A DNA stretch of 64,000 nt from Candidatus Melainabacteria bacterium (GTDB lineage Bacteria > Cyanobacteriota > Vampirovibrionia > Obscuribacterales > Obscuribacteraceae), in the NCBI GenBank assembly GCA_016699165.1, contig CP064963.1:1612001-1676000 (forward strand), given 5' to 3'. Positions 40,966 through 49,366 of the stretch are shown here, piece after piece. Position 1 is the first letter of the stretch. Each line of letters opens with the position of its first letter. The notes below the pieces were generated by a model. It saw nothing but the letters and a program-made list of their open reading frames with translations. It did not search any database and was not told where the DNA came from. The position numbers and the translations under genes were made by a program.

Positions 40966-42292
40966 CTTCTTTCGAGCCTTAATCAAAAACCTTGACCCTG
41001 ACTCCAGCTCAAAGCATCTGGTGATTAGTGAGCTTGGAAAGCGGTCCAACGACCGCGACGGACGTTATCGCGAATCTGCCCTGCGTGAGCTTACGAGCTG
41101 TTACGACGGCACTGAACTGCATTATATTCTTCTTCGTCTAAACGACTGGGTGCCGCAGATTCACGAGCTAGCGCTACATTCTATTGAGTCCAGGCTCAAA
41201 CTCGATTACGGAATGCATTTTTTAAGCGAGCTAGAATTGCTGCCTGCCCTCTGGCGCTCTAGTCGTTACGATTTAAGCGCAATACGCCAAAGCATCGAAG
41301 AAAAAATCATTCAAGTTGAATCAAGCAACGGGTTGCGCATAAAGCTTGATTCTTCCAAAAGAGAGGTTCGCCAATACGCTTACCAACTTTGGCTATTGAA
41401 AAACAAACTGGAGGCGCTTGCAGTCTGTGTCAACGCCAAAGACATAGAAATTCGAACTATGGCGGTGCAAGAAGCGCTTCTCGTGCTCAACGAAACTGAA
41501 GTGCGCACATATTTAATTAAGTGGCTCAATAATAAAGTTTCTGGAGTTCGCCTGGCGACGCTTAAATGGCTTCTTTCCAAAAGCAATCTGGACGACAAGT
41601 TGGATTTTGCACGACAAGCTCTTTTTGACAAATCACGCGTTGTCAGAGCATGCGCTCGCACCGCTTTTAGCGACCAAGAATGGAAAGAGATATATCTAAA
41701 AGAGCTAAAGCTAGAATCACATGTTCACTCCACACTTAGTGCTCTAGCTGAGAGTGCCACCAAAATTGGTTTCAGTGCGCTTGAACCATTTTTGCATAGC
41801 GAATGCGGCAAAGTGAGGGCGGCAGCTTATGCGATGTTGTTTAAAAATCTGGTTGAAGACCTACCCGCCGAGTACACGCTTGAGAGATATGTAGCACTTG
41901 CATTTCTAGATCATAGTGGCAGATGTTCGCGCGAAGCAAACAAAGTTTTGCAAAAGAATCCCAGACTACTCACTTTGGACTATTTATGGTCTGTGGTGGC
42001 AAATCCCACTTCGCCTCGTGCTCGCGCAATTGCCTTAGCAGTGATAGCTCGCAACTCCAGATGGGCTAGCCTGCCTTATTTACTAAAGGCATTATCTATT
42101 CAAGATCCCCATTTTGAAAAAACTGCCCGTAATGCCATCAATCAATGGTTCATCGATTCGAATATAAGTGGTATCGCCGCCACCGACCTGGAAAAAGCCG
42201 CGTGCGAAGAAAGCTTGATGGAGCACGGACACCACCTGCGCAACTATTTGCGCGACGAACTTAGATTTTGTATTGACAAATCGCAGTTTTAA
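40958..42292 (+). CDS. HEAT-repeat-like cytosolic protein
   Basis: This 444-residue protein, GTG start at 40958, has no signal peptide or membrane helix and is built of paired alpha-helices in HEAT/ARM fashion, e.g. GRYRESALRELTSCYDG, IRTMAVQEALLVLNETEVRT and VSGVRLATLKWLLSKSN. Each unit has a helix-turn-helix with Arg/Leu at fixed places. It should be an alpha-solenoid for protein contacts. The gene overlaps the Mpo1-like gene (GTGGATAA), so the two are translationally coupled. No specific function is recognisable. Confidence 0.7.
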   Translation: MDNFFRALIKNLDPDSSSKHLVISELGKRSNDRDGRYRESALRELTSCYDGTELHYILLRLNDWVPQIHELALHSIESRLKLDYGMHFLSELELLPALWRSSRYDLSAIRQSIEEKIIQVESSNGLRIKLDSSKREVRQYAYQLWLLKNKLEALAVCVNAKDIEIRTMAVQEALLVLNETEVRTYLIKWLNNKVSGVRLATLKWLLSKSNLDDKLDFARQALFDKSRVVRACARTAFSDQEWKEIYLKELKLESHVHSTLSALAESATKIGFSALEPFLHSECGKVRAAAYAMLFKNLVEDLPAEYTLERYVALAFLDHSGRCSREANKVLQKNPRLLTLDYLWSVVANPTSPRARAIALAVIARNSRWASLPYLLKALSIQDPHFEKTARNAINQWFIDSNISGIAATDLEKAACEESLMEHGHHLRNYLRDELRFCIDKSQF

Positions 42293-42377
42293 TCTGCGAA
42301 TTAATTTGCCAAAAGTCAATTTCTTTGCAACATTGGATGTGTGAGTGTTGTGCCATAAAACCTAGAATGGAACGAAG

Positions 42378-42701
42378 ATGAAGACTAGATTTACCCTCTT
42401 TAGGGTGGCTGCTGTTCTTGTCCTTTGTATACAGGGTGTTAGTGCAAACGAAATTAAGGAGCTTGAGTATTCAGTCAATCAGTTGAGTACAGCGAAGTCT
42501 GTTTTGATTAATCGAGAGTCGCGACTGAAAGTAGAGCGTGACAAACTACAGACAGAGCGAGAAACACTGTTGGATGCGCTTGCCACTATAAAAGACAGGC
42601 TCACCATAGTTGATATCAGACTGTGTAAAATCGATGGGTGCCTGGGTAAGACCAGCACTAAGATTAAACGCGTTGAATTGGCTTTGAATAGCTTAAGATA
42701 G
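42378..42701 (+). CDS. Small secreted coiled-coil protein
   Basis: This 107-residue protein has a signal peptide (FRVAAVLVLCIQGVSA), then ~80 residues of uninterrupted charged helix with heptads (LKVERDKLQTERETLLDALA), and two Cys in the C-terminal half (RLCKIDGCLG) that could form a disulfide. It begins at ATG 42378 after GGAACGAAG. It should form a short exported coiled coil. The family is unknown. Confidence 0.65.
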   Translation: MKTRFTLFRVAAVLVLCIQGVSANEIKELEYSVNQLSTAKSVLINRESRLKVERDKLQTERETLLDALATIKDRLTIVDIRLCKIDGCLGKTSTKIKRVELALNSLR

Positions 42702-42704
42702 TTT

Positions 42705-43751
42705 CTACTCGTCACGCTCAGGTAAAAACTTATTCCATCCGGCAGGAAATACGCTTCTGACGGCAGACTGAATTGTGTGCCAGTTTTTCTGAAGTGCTAT
42801 TCCCAGAACGATGATGGCTATTCCAATGAAACTCAAAATCAAAGGAAACGACTGCGAATCGCGAAAGAAGTGATTGGCAATATGGAAAATATAGCCAAGA
42901 ATCAGAAACACAGACGCGATCAAAACTGTCTTGCGTTGGATTAAAACTGACACGAGCATGATTACGACATAGATGCATGCAAAGACTAGCTCGACCACTT
43001 CATTCGCTTTGTGCATATTGGCGAATCCAATAAAAGTCGAAAAAGATCCAAACAAGTAAAGCCAGAAGGCAAAGTCGCGATCGTCTTTTCGTCTCAAATC
43101 AACCATGTATGCGACAACTAAAATTGCCAACCCAATTATCAGTGTTATGTAATCGCGAGTGCCAGACTGGAATATTTCCTTGCCTGATATTAGCGACGCC
43201 ACATCAAGCGAAAGTGCCCACAAGCAATACGCCATGGGAGCAGTAAGAAAAGGAAATCTGAAGAATCTAAGTGCAACGGCGCCTGCCACTATGGTGCTCA
43301 ATTCTAAGATTATGTAATTTCGCTTGTATGTTCCAAAAAACATCATGTAATTATTATGGAAATCATCCGCTGGCCACAAGCCAGTCATGCGCATAAACGC
43401 ATAAACCATCAGCGGTACCATGCACACCGATAAGGTGCAAAGCAATCCGCCCGGAATTCGCATATTTTTGCGATACCACAAATAGTGCGCACTGAACAAA
43501 AACAGAAGTGCATAGCTAAGCGCTACAGTCAAAATTCCAGCCGCACCAATTTTGTCCCAAGAAATAGCAAGATACCAACCCATCGCCACAAGCACCAAGC
43601 CCGTGCCGAAATAATAAGCAAGATTGATAAAATTGAAACTAGGCGTATTAGCGTTTTTGCGTTTGAGAGCATCCCAAAGTGGTTCGATTTGTTCAGCCCG
43701 AAGCAAATCTTTATCGGCAGCCCATTCGAGGTCCTTTTTTGTCAGTTTCAT
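42705..43751 (-). CDS. DUF2157-type multi-pass membrane protein
   Basis: This 348-residue inner-membrane protein begins with a ~45-residue soluble part (LTKKDLEWAADKDLL), which fits the DUF2157 N-terminus, then has about ten hydrophobic helices, including FGTGLVLVAMGWYLAISWD. DUF2157 proteins have no known function. An AAGGGTG site precedes the ATG. It is convergent with the coiled-coil gene (3 bp apart) and its start region overlaps only the unlikely upstream part of the PDT-like frame. Confidence 0.75.
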   Translation of the reverse strand: MKLTKKDLEWAADKDLLRAEQIEPLWDALKRKNANTPSFNFINLAYYFGTGLVLVAMGWYLAISWDKIGAAGILTVALSYALLFLFSAHYLWYRKNMRIPGGLLCTLSVCMVPLMVYAFMRMTGLWPADDFHNNYMMFFGTYKRNYIILELSTIVAGAVALRFFRFPFLTAPMAYCLWALSLDVASLISGKEIFQSGTRDYITLIIGLAILVVAYMVDLRRKDDRDFAFWLYLFGSFSTFIGFANMHKANEVVELVFACIYVVIMLVSVLIQRKTVLIASVFLILGYIFHIANHFFRDSQSFPLILSFIGIAIIVLGIALQKNWHTIQSAVRSVFPAGWNKFLPERDE

Positions 43752-43856
43752 TTTTGTGCACCCTTCGTCTATAGACCCATTCTAATTGGTTCAGACCGCC
43801 CAACCATGGCAAAAAAACACTTAAAGCAGTGTTTGCGCTGGTTCAGAGAGTTGGAA

Positions 43857-44684
43857 ATGAGGCTGGTTTATAATAGTGCAATTAAAATATCTCATTGGCG
43901 ATTAGGGAGTTTTGAATTGATTAACAGCTTCAATCGATTCACATCAAAGTTTTGGCCGCTTACCCTATTGGTTTATATAGCCGCCTTGTGGACTTTACTT
44001 CCCTTCTTTATTTGTGGTGGAGTAATGTTCACAGGCAAAATGACAGAACAAGAAAAAGAATTAGCAGCTAAGAAAAAAGAATTAGAAGAAAAACTGCGCG
44101 TATTGACGATTGGCATTCAGGGTGGGCGAGGCAGTTTCAACGAACTTGCAGTCAAAAATTTCATGAAGAGTCTTAATCAAGATTGTCGTTTATCCTACCT
44201 ACACACGACAGAAAATGTGCTCACCGCACTGGAAAAGGGAGAGATAGATCGAGGTCAATTTGCAATACGAAACACACTAGGCGGAGAGGTAAAAGAATCC
44301 GTCGAAGCAATGAAAAAACACAACTTTTATGTCATATGTCAGTACAACCTTAAGGTAGCACACACGCTAATGATGTCTCCCAATGCCAAGCTCGAAGAAA
44401 TCGACACCGTGGCGGCACACCCACAAGCATTAAAACAATGTCGCGAACATCTGAAAAAATATTCTGAGCTAAAGCAGATTAGCGGCGAAGGAGATTTAGT
44501 TGATCCAAGCACATGGGCAGAGAACTTGAGTAAAGGCAAAATTGGATTTAATTACGCCATACTTGGAAACAAAGCCCTAGCAGAGTTGAATAAACTAAAA
44601 GTCGTTGAAGAAAACATGCAAGACTCAGACGATAACTACACGACCTTTTTGCTGGTTAAACGCGAAGACCAAAAATCACCTTAA
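43857..44684 (+). CDS. Membrane-anchored prephenate dehydratase-like protein, degenerate active site
   Basis: The product has a membrane helix (~37-57), a charged coiled coil (EQEKELAAKKKELEEKL) and then a prephenate dehydratase-like domain of ~200 residues. The family pattern is clear: GIQGGRGSFNELAVKNF, then VAHTLMM, AAHPQALKQCREHLKKY and NMQDSDDNYTTFLLV. The catalytic TRF is TTF, PIENS is IRNTL, and there is no ACT domain, so dehydratase activity on prephenate is doubtful. The start is uncertain: ATG 43857 has GAGAG upstream; 43806 and 44039 are in frame. It may sense phenylalanine or another small ligand. Confidence 0.78.
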   Translation: MRLVYNSAIKISHWRLGSFELINSFNRFTSKFWPLTLLVYIAALWTLLPFFICGGVMFTGKMTEQEKELAAKKKELEEKLRVLTIGIQGGRGSFNELAVKNFMKSLNQDCRLSYLHTTENVLTALEKGEIDRGQFAIRNTLGGEVKESVEAMKKHNFYVICQYNLKVAHTLMMSPNAKLEEIDTVAAHPQALKQCREHLKKYSELKQISGEGDLVDPSTWAENLSKGKIGFNYAILGNKALAELNKLKVVEENMQDSDDNYTTFLLVKREDQKSP

Positions 44685-44724
44685 AATCGTCTTCGACCTT
44701 AGGGTATCTCATCGTCAGAATTGT

Positions 44725-45498
44725 CTAATCTTCGTAAATGCCCTTCAAAGCATTGATAATGTCATTAGCAATCTCAGGATCGGCAATAGTTTTGCGCAAC
44801 TTTGATGCTAGTTCGTCCGACATCCATTCAAGCGCGCCTTCAGTATCTGCCCAGAGATAGCAATACTCCATTGCGTATGCCACCGCTTCGCTATCATCGC
44901 CAATACCAATTGGATCTGGCAGTTCTTGCGGCAAATCAACTATGTCGGACAGAAACACCGGCACATGAATATTAGATTTAAAAGCTTCTATAAGTGCTTG
45001 TGCAGAGCGGCTTGAAGCCCCATCTTGCCTAAAATATAAAAGAGCGCGAGTATATTTGAACGCTGCGGCAGCTTCATCGGGATATTGTGCGAAAAGTTTT
45101 TCCAACTCGTCATCTTGCCCGGCCTCATATAGACAGCCAGCTAAGTCGTATCGGATGCCTTGATCATCAGAGGGATTCAACTTCAACAACCTTCGGCAAA
45201 GCGACAGCGCTTCATCTAATTGGTCATCCCATCTAAGCTCTGTAGCAAGTTGAGCCATGGCATGCATCACCGGACGCGTTTCGACCGCCTCCCAGCCACG
45301 CCCCTGATACTTTGACTCCCAGTTCTGACCGAGGTCTTGATTGGCTGCTTCAAGCGCCTTTTCCAAAAGGTCCATGATTTCTTCGTCATCGTCCGTTTGC
45401 TCGGCAAGCACAATGAAATCTTCTACTGACTTAGGCGAAGAACGTAGCGGCATTTTGATTACGTTGTCGTCGTTTTGGCCCTTTGTCATTCCACTCAC
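44725..45498 (-). CDS. ST7-like TPR protein
   Basis: This 257-residue cytosolic protein has an acidic N-terminus, then helical hairpins that match the ST7-like pattern: GWEAVETRPVMHAMAQLATE, LLKLNPSDDQGIRYDLAGCL and AALLYF-type segments, ending in EGALEWMSD. ST7-like TPR proteins occur in bacteria as part of larger TPR families of unknown function. It has no signal peptide and is an independent gene, convergent with the PDT-like gene. Confidence 0.75.
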   Translation of the reverse strand: MSGMTKGQNDDNVIKMPLRSSPKSVEDFIVLAEQTDDDEEIMDLLEKALEAANQDLGQNWESKYQGRGWEAVETRPVMHAMAQLATELRWDDQLDEALSLCRRLLKLNPSDDQGIRYDLAGCLYEAGQDDELEKLFAQYPDEAAAAFKYTRALLYFRQDGASSRSAQALIEAFKSNIHVPVFLSDIVDLPQELPDPIGIGDDSEAVAYAMEYCYLWADTEGALEWMSDELASKLRKTIADPEIANDIINALKGIYED

Positions 45499-45618
45499 TC
45501 CTTAGCGCGCTTGGCAGTCATTATTATAAGCCCACAACGCATTGGCGAGTAATCTCACAATACGACAAATGTTATTATCGAATAGAATCAAAAACAGCGC
45601 CTAATCCGGCTTGAAAAA

Positions 45619-47184
45619 ATGAAAATTTTCGCTCGATTTATCTACCTAATCTTCATTCTGCTGATTGCCACTCAATTGCAGGTGCATGCCATGATTATGC
45701 CTTACCCTTATTCGATTTCCGAATTGGCTGCTGATGCATCTTTATTGATAAAAGCAAAAGTCCTTTCAACAGAACCCGCCAGCGCACCGAAGAATCATCC
45801 ATTATCCTCTCCATATTGGCGTATCAGGAAAGCGAAATTGCAGATCATTTCCTTGTTAAAAGGAAAGGCTCAATCTTCAGAAATTGAGATGCTTTATCGG
45901 TCTGACATTCCATTGTCTGATAAGGCTCTAGTATCTTTCGATGCTTCTGCGGAAAACCATGCTCACTTCAAACTAGAAGTAAATAAATGCTATTTACTTT
46001 TTCTTCGACAAAATAAAAATGAAAAGTCATATATTCAGACATCGACCAATTTCACTATGCGTTCATGGGAAGGATTTTATCGGGCTGGAGATTGCTTGCC
46101 TCTTAATAAGGAAATAAAACCAGACAAAGCAATTTTTATCGAATTAATAAACCAACTCAAATCACACGATCCGGCTACTGCCCAGTATGCAGCGAAAACT
46201 TTACTGAAGCTCTCACGCGACAAAAACTTACTGACCTCTGACGGTACAAACGATTTTTCGCGCAAATCTGTGCTTGAAGGCATTTTTGCAAACAAAGATG
46301 AGCTACCCAAAAGTCTTTCTTCTAAAGAATTTCTCAAGCCATTCTTAACAGAGATTGGCTCCTATAGTCCCTATTCACGCGATGATTTTAGAACGCGTTT
46401 TTTATGGAGCAAATCAACTGGAAGCACGCATTCTTGGAGCGAGTGGCCTCAGATAGACAACTCATCTTTAGAGCCGGCTTTGCCGTATCTGATAAAGACA
46501 GCCTCCAGCAATCAGCCCGGTGAAATTCGCAGCATGGCAATTTTATCTTTGGGGCTTTGTCAGAACAATCTCAACATGTCAAAAACAATAAGTTCTAAAA
46601 TTGAATCATGGTTATCTGATAAAGACGATGATGTGCGCGCGGCAGCTTGCGCACTAAGCGCTGATTATCCATCAATTGCAAGTGCCAATAAACAAGTCAA
46701 ATTTTTGCAAGATCCATCAGCAAAAGTACGCAGCATGGCTGCCCTTTCTATAGGTTTTGCACAAACTTATTCTTTGATTCCTCAACTGGAAAAAATGCTT
46801 GGAGACCACGACGCTAAAGTCAAAGCCCATTCAGCCTTAAGCCTTATGAGTATGCCTGTTGATAAAACCAAACACGTTTTATTGACTAATCTTTCCAATA
46901 AAGAATTTGGAACCGGCTTTCTATGCCGTTTGGCAAGCAAAGATCCATTATTAGTACAAAAGCAATTAGTAAGTGAATGTAGTAAAAAGTGGACGGATGA
47001 AATGGGAATTCCAGCAAACGATGCTCAGATTATTTTCCAAAATGGCATAGGAACCGACCCGCATTATCGGGTTAGAATCATAGTAAGAGATTATTTAAGA
47101 TCCATCCCTAAAGAGACTCGTAACACAAAACCTTACAGTGATTTAGCCGCATGCCTCAAGGAGCAGCCAGAGTTTCAAATATGA
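45619..47184 (+). CDS. Secreted HEAT-repeat protein
   Basis: This is a 521-residue exported protein. A signal peptide (FIYLIFILLIATQLQVHA) is followed by a beta-rich domain (~25-165) that starts ISELAADASLLIKAKVL and resembles the N-terminal module of some bacterial secreted proteins. An alpha-solenoid of HEAT repeats covers ~260-430 (EIRSMAILSLGLC, DVRAAACALSADYP, KVRSMAALSIGFAQ, KVKAHSALSLMSM). The stop overlaps the next gene's start (ATGA). The binding partner is unknown. Confidence 0.8.
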   Translation: MKIFARFIYLIFILLIATQLQVHAMIMPYPYSISELAADASLLIKAKVLSTEPASAPKNHPLSSPYWRIRKAKLQIISLLKGKAQSSEIEMLYRSDIPLSDKALVSFDASAENHAHFKLEVNKCYLLFLRQNKNEKSYIQTSTNFTMRSWEGFYRAGDCLPLNKEIKPDKAIFIELINQLKSHDPATAQYAAKTLLKLSRDKNLLTSDGTNDFSRKSVLEGIFANKDELPKSLSSKEFLKPFLTEIGSYSPYSRDDFRTRFLWSKSTGSTHSWSEWPQIDNSSLEPALPYLIKTASSNQPGEIRSMAILSLGLCQNNLNMSKTISSKIESWLSDKDDDVRAAACALSADYPSIASANKQVKFLQDPSAKVRSMAALSIGFAQTYSLIPQLEKMLGDHDAKVKAHSALSLMSMPVDKTKHVLLTNLSNKEFGTGFLCRLASKDPLLVQKQLVSECSKKWTDEMGIPANDAQIIFQNGIGTDPHYRVRIIVRDYLRSIPKETRNTKPYSDLAACLKEQPEFQI

Positions 47185-47819
47185 ACCATATACGATACCA
47201 TTTATTATTTACTCTAGTCCTTATTGCGATCTCGGACATTCAGCCGCTGTGGGCTCAAGATGGAGTTATACCAGTAGAAGTAGATAAGTCTATTGATGTT
47301 GAGCAGGAAAAACAAAGACAAAAAGAATACGCTGAAGGCACCAAACTTTTTCAAGCAAAAAAATATGCCGAAGCTTTGAAGCACTACAGCAAAGCAGCTG
47401 ACAACAAGTGCGATGACGGTGAATGTCGCATCATGGTTGGGTATTGTTATTTCCATATGAATCAATACGATAAAGCGCTAAAACAATATCGGCTAGCTGC
47501 TGAAAACGGCAAACGAATTTCGGTAAAAAATAAAGCGCAGAAGTTAGCCCAACGTCTTGCCACCATGATGAGTGGAATTTGCCCAGGCAACTGTCTCAAA
47601 CCCAGCATGAAAGGCTGGCGCAAAATGAAGGTTGAAGGCACACCTGACAGATTGGTCTGGATGGTTTATCCCTATCGAGATGCCGCTGGCAAGGGCGGTT
47701 CTGAATACTGGAGCAACGACCACATGGGTGAAGTAATTGAATATGTGAATGGTCGCCCGGTGAACAAAGGCAAATGCCCGATTTGCAATGGCACTGGAAA
47801 GATTACTTTGACGAAATAG
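47181..47819 (+). CDS. Secreted TPR protein with C-terminal zinc-knuckle motif
   Basis: This 212-residue protein starts at the ATG at 47181 in ATGA overlap with the HEAT-repeat gene. The signal peptide (LLFTLVLIAISDIQPLWA) leads to a TPR pair (GTKLFQAKKYAEALKHYSKA, MNQYDKALKQYRLAAENGK), a ~60-residue domain with two Cys (GICPGNC), and a final CPICNGTGK, a half DnaJ-type CxxCxGxG zinc site. A decayed copy of the giant membrane protein begins at the next base after its stop. Confidence 0.77.
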   Translation: MNHIRYHLLFTLVLIAISDIQPLWAQDGVIPVEVDKSIDVEQEKQRQKEYAEGTKLFQAKKYAEALKHYSKAADNKCDDGECRIMVGYCYFHMNQYDKALKQYRLAAENGKRISVKNKAQKLAQRLATMMSGICPGNCLKPSMKGWRKMKVEGTPDRLVWMVYPYRDAAGKGGSEYWSNDHMGEVIEYVNGRPVNKGKCPICNGTGKITLTK

Positions 47820-47976
47820 GTGAATCCTTTTCAAATAATCGCGACTCTAAGAAAATTCGGCAATTGACGGCAAGACCTTCCGGGGCATGTTTTGGGAATT
47901 CTGATCGCACTTGCTATTTAATTTCATTTTGATCGGAACATTTTTCTTAGCTGCCGCCATGCGAAGGATTGCCTAA
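47820..47976 (+). pseudogene. Decayed paralogue of the giant membrane protein
   Basis: A GTG at 47820 directly follows the TPR stop and opens NPFQIIATLRKFGN, identical over 14 residues to the N-terminus of the giant protein encoded at 6566-9553, then TGA. About 95 bp further, another frame (47917-47970) reads FNFILIGTFFLAAAMRR, close to INFFSIGAFFLAATLRG at residues ~282-299 of the intact protein. The order is the same and the intervening ~270 codons are lost. The 14 shared codons differ at seven sites, all silent, which points to selection on the paralogue before its loss. A selfish or functional 15-residue peptide is a less likely reading. Confidence 0.55.
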
Positions 47977-48048
47977 CCGTAAATGACAAATATTTTGCAT
48001 AGCGCTTGATATTCATCAAATTCGTTTAAAATATAGAATTAGATGTTG

Positions 48049-48062
48049 CTGTGTTAACACAG
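48049..48062. promoter_or_regulatory. 14-bp perfect palindrome upstream of the miniprotein
   Basis: CTGTGTTAACACAG at 48049-48062 is a perfect palindrome, 26 bp before the ATG of the 49-residue membrane protein and about 11 bp before its ribosome-binding site. Its place near the start fits an operator for a dimeric repressor. A very weak -10-like ATATAGAAT lies upstream at 48031-48039. Confidence 0.45.
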
Positions 48063-48088
48063 TTCAGTCAGGAAAAGGAGGAGGTTCA

Positions 48089-48238
48089 ATGCAAGAGAAC
48101 GAAAAAGATCCCAAGGATGCTGAGCGACAAAAATTTTCTGGCGAATCGAACATTCCCAAACCAAATTTTACGCTACCAATTATCGTCATCATTGTAGTCA
48201 CTGCGATTGCTTTGGGACTAAGCAAAATGCAGCATTAA
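48089..48238 (+). CDS. 49-residue single-pass membrane miniprotein
   Basis: This short gene starts at ATG 48089 after GGAGGAGG, the strongest ribosome-binding site in the window. The product is MQENEKDPKDAERQKF..., a charged disordered N-terminus of ~26 residues, one membrane helix (LPIIVIIVVTAIALGLS) and a four-residue tail. The very strong initiation signal and palindrome upstream argue it is truly expressed. There is no known family; it could be a small subunit of a membrane complex. Its stop is 24 bp from the end of the convergent FGE gene. Confidence 0.68.
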   Translation: MQENEKDPKDAERQKFSGESNIPKPNFTLPIIVIIVVTAIALGLSKMQH

Positions 48239-48262
48239 TAATAGATGCGCGATGTAGACTAA

Positions 48263-49366
48263 CTATGGCGCTTTCACGCAGCGAAAACCTAAATGATTTC
48301 CTGCCGTATTCACTTCGCCTTTGCCACGTGTGCCATTCATGTATCTGATGCAATATTCATCTGAGCACAAGAAAGATCCGCCTCGATGAACGCGCTTCTT
48401 CACTCTGGGTTCTGCAGGATCCCAGGCGGTATCTGGACCTTTTGGATTGCGAACTACTTTTATATTCTGCGCTTCGAGCTGAGCATAATAATCGGCGCGA
48501 TACCAATCAGAGCACCACTCCCAGACGTTACCTGCAATATCGTACAATCCATAAGCATTTGCAGGATATTGAGCAACCGGTGCGATACCAATAAATCCAT
48601 CGGCACCTGAATCTTTTACTGGAAATTTTCCTTGATAAAGATTCGCCATCCACTTGCCACCGGGTTTTAATTCATTGCCCCAGCCGTATGTTTTGCCGGT
48701 TAGTCCGCCGCGGGCGGCGAACTCAAATTCAGCTTCGGTGGGCAAACGCTTTCCTGCCCATTTTGCATAAGCCAAAGCATCGGGATAAGCGATTTGCACT
48801 ACGGGATAGTTGCCTCGCCCAACAATATTTGATTTGGGACCTTCAGGATGTCGCCAGTTCGCACCGTGTTGATAGCGCCACCAGGCAAACATATTATTGA
48901 GAGGCACCACTTTTGCAGTTGGCGTAAAAACTGTCGAGCCTGCCACCAGATTTGCAACTGGTGCGGTGGGAAATTCTTCTTTAGTTGGTGCTATTTCAGC
49001 AATTGTTTTGTAGTGCGTTGCTTTGACGAATTTTTCAAATTCTGAGTTTGTTACTTCGGTCTTGTCCATCCAGAAACCGTCTACATATACGCGATGAATG
49101 GGTCTTGCATCTTGCATGGTGCCTTGACCACATGAAGCTTTCTCATCGCAAAGAGTCTTTGGATTCAGGCTGCCCATCGAGAATTCGCCACCAGGAATCC
49201 AGACCATATTCTTGGGGGCTTTAGAAGGCACTTTTAGTGCATTAGATTTCGTTGGTAAGAAGTCTGTGGGAAATGCACCCGCGATGGCTTTTAAACTCAA
49301 GAACAATGACACTGAGCTTACACTCAATGCCATTGTCCAAAGTGAATTTGAAAACCTGATGCGCAC
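48263..49366 (-). CDS. Formylglycine-generating enzyme (sulfatase-modifying factor), exported
   Basis: This is a 367-residue SUMF1-family enzyme that converts the sulfatase active-site Cys to formylglycine. It has the N-terminal core PKNMVWIPGGEFSMGS, FWMDKTEVTNSEFEKFV and NVWEWCSDWY, and the catalytic pair of Cys in RGGSFLCSDEYCIRYM (residues ~325-340), with HLGFRC at the end, just as in true FGE. An N-terminal signal peptide (TMALSVSSVSLFLSLKAIAG) implies it works outside the cytosol. Its GTG start overlaps the TAG of the sulfatase (TAGTG). Many DUF323 proteins are not FGE, but both cysteines are kept here. Confidence 0.88.
   Translation of the reverse strand: MRIRFSNSLWTMALSVSSVSLFLSLKAIAGAFPTDFLPTKSNALKVPSKAPKNMVWIPGGEFSMGSLNPKTLCDEKASCGQGTMQDARPIHRVYVDGFWMDKTEVTNSEFEKFVKATHYKTIAEIAPTKEEFPTAPVANLVAGSTVFTPTAKVVPLNNMFAWWRYQHGANWRHPEGPKSNIVGRGNYPVVQIAYPDALAYAKWAGKRLPTEAEFEFAARGGLTGKTYGWGNELKPGGKWMANLYQGKFPVKDSGADGFIGIAPVAQYPANAYGLYDIAGNVWEWCSDWYRADYYAQLEAQNIKVVRNPKGPDTAWDPAEPRVKKRVHRGGSFLCSDEYCIRYMNGTRGKGEVNTAGNHLGFRCVKAP

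Noticed and set aside
43485..43856. Upstream extension of the prephenate dehydratase-like frame
   Set aside because: It overlaps the start of the convergent-side DUF2157 gene and has no recognisable sequence; a later ATG with GAGAG fits better.
49366..49366. Possible lone one-base overlap as sequencing artefact
   Set aside because: TAGTG coupling of sulfatase and FGE matches the many TAATG/ATGA junctions in this window, so it is normal here.
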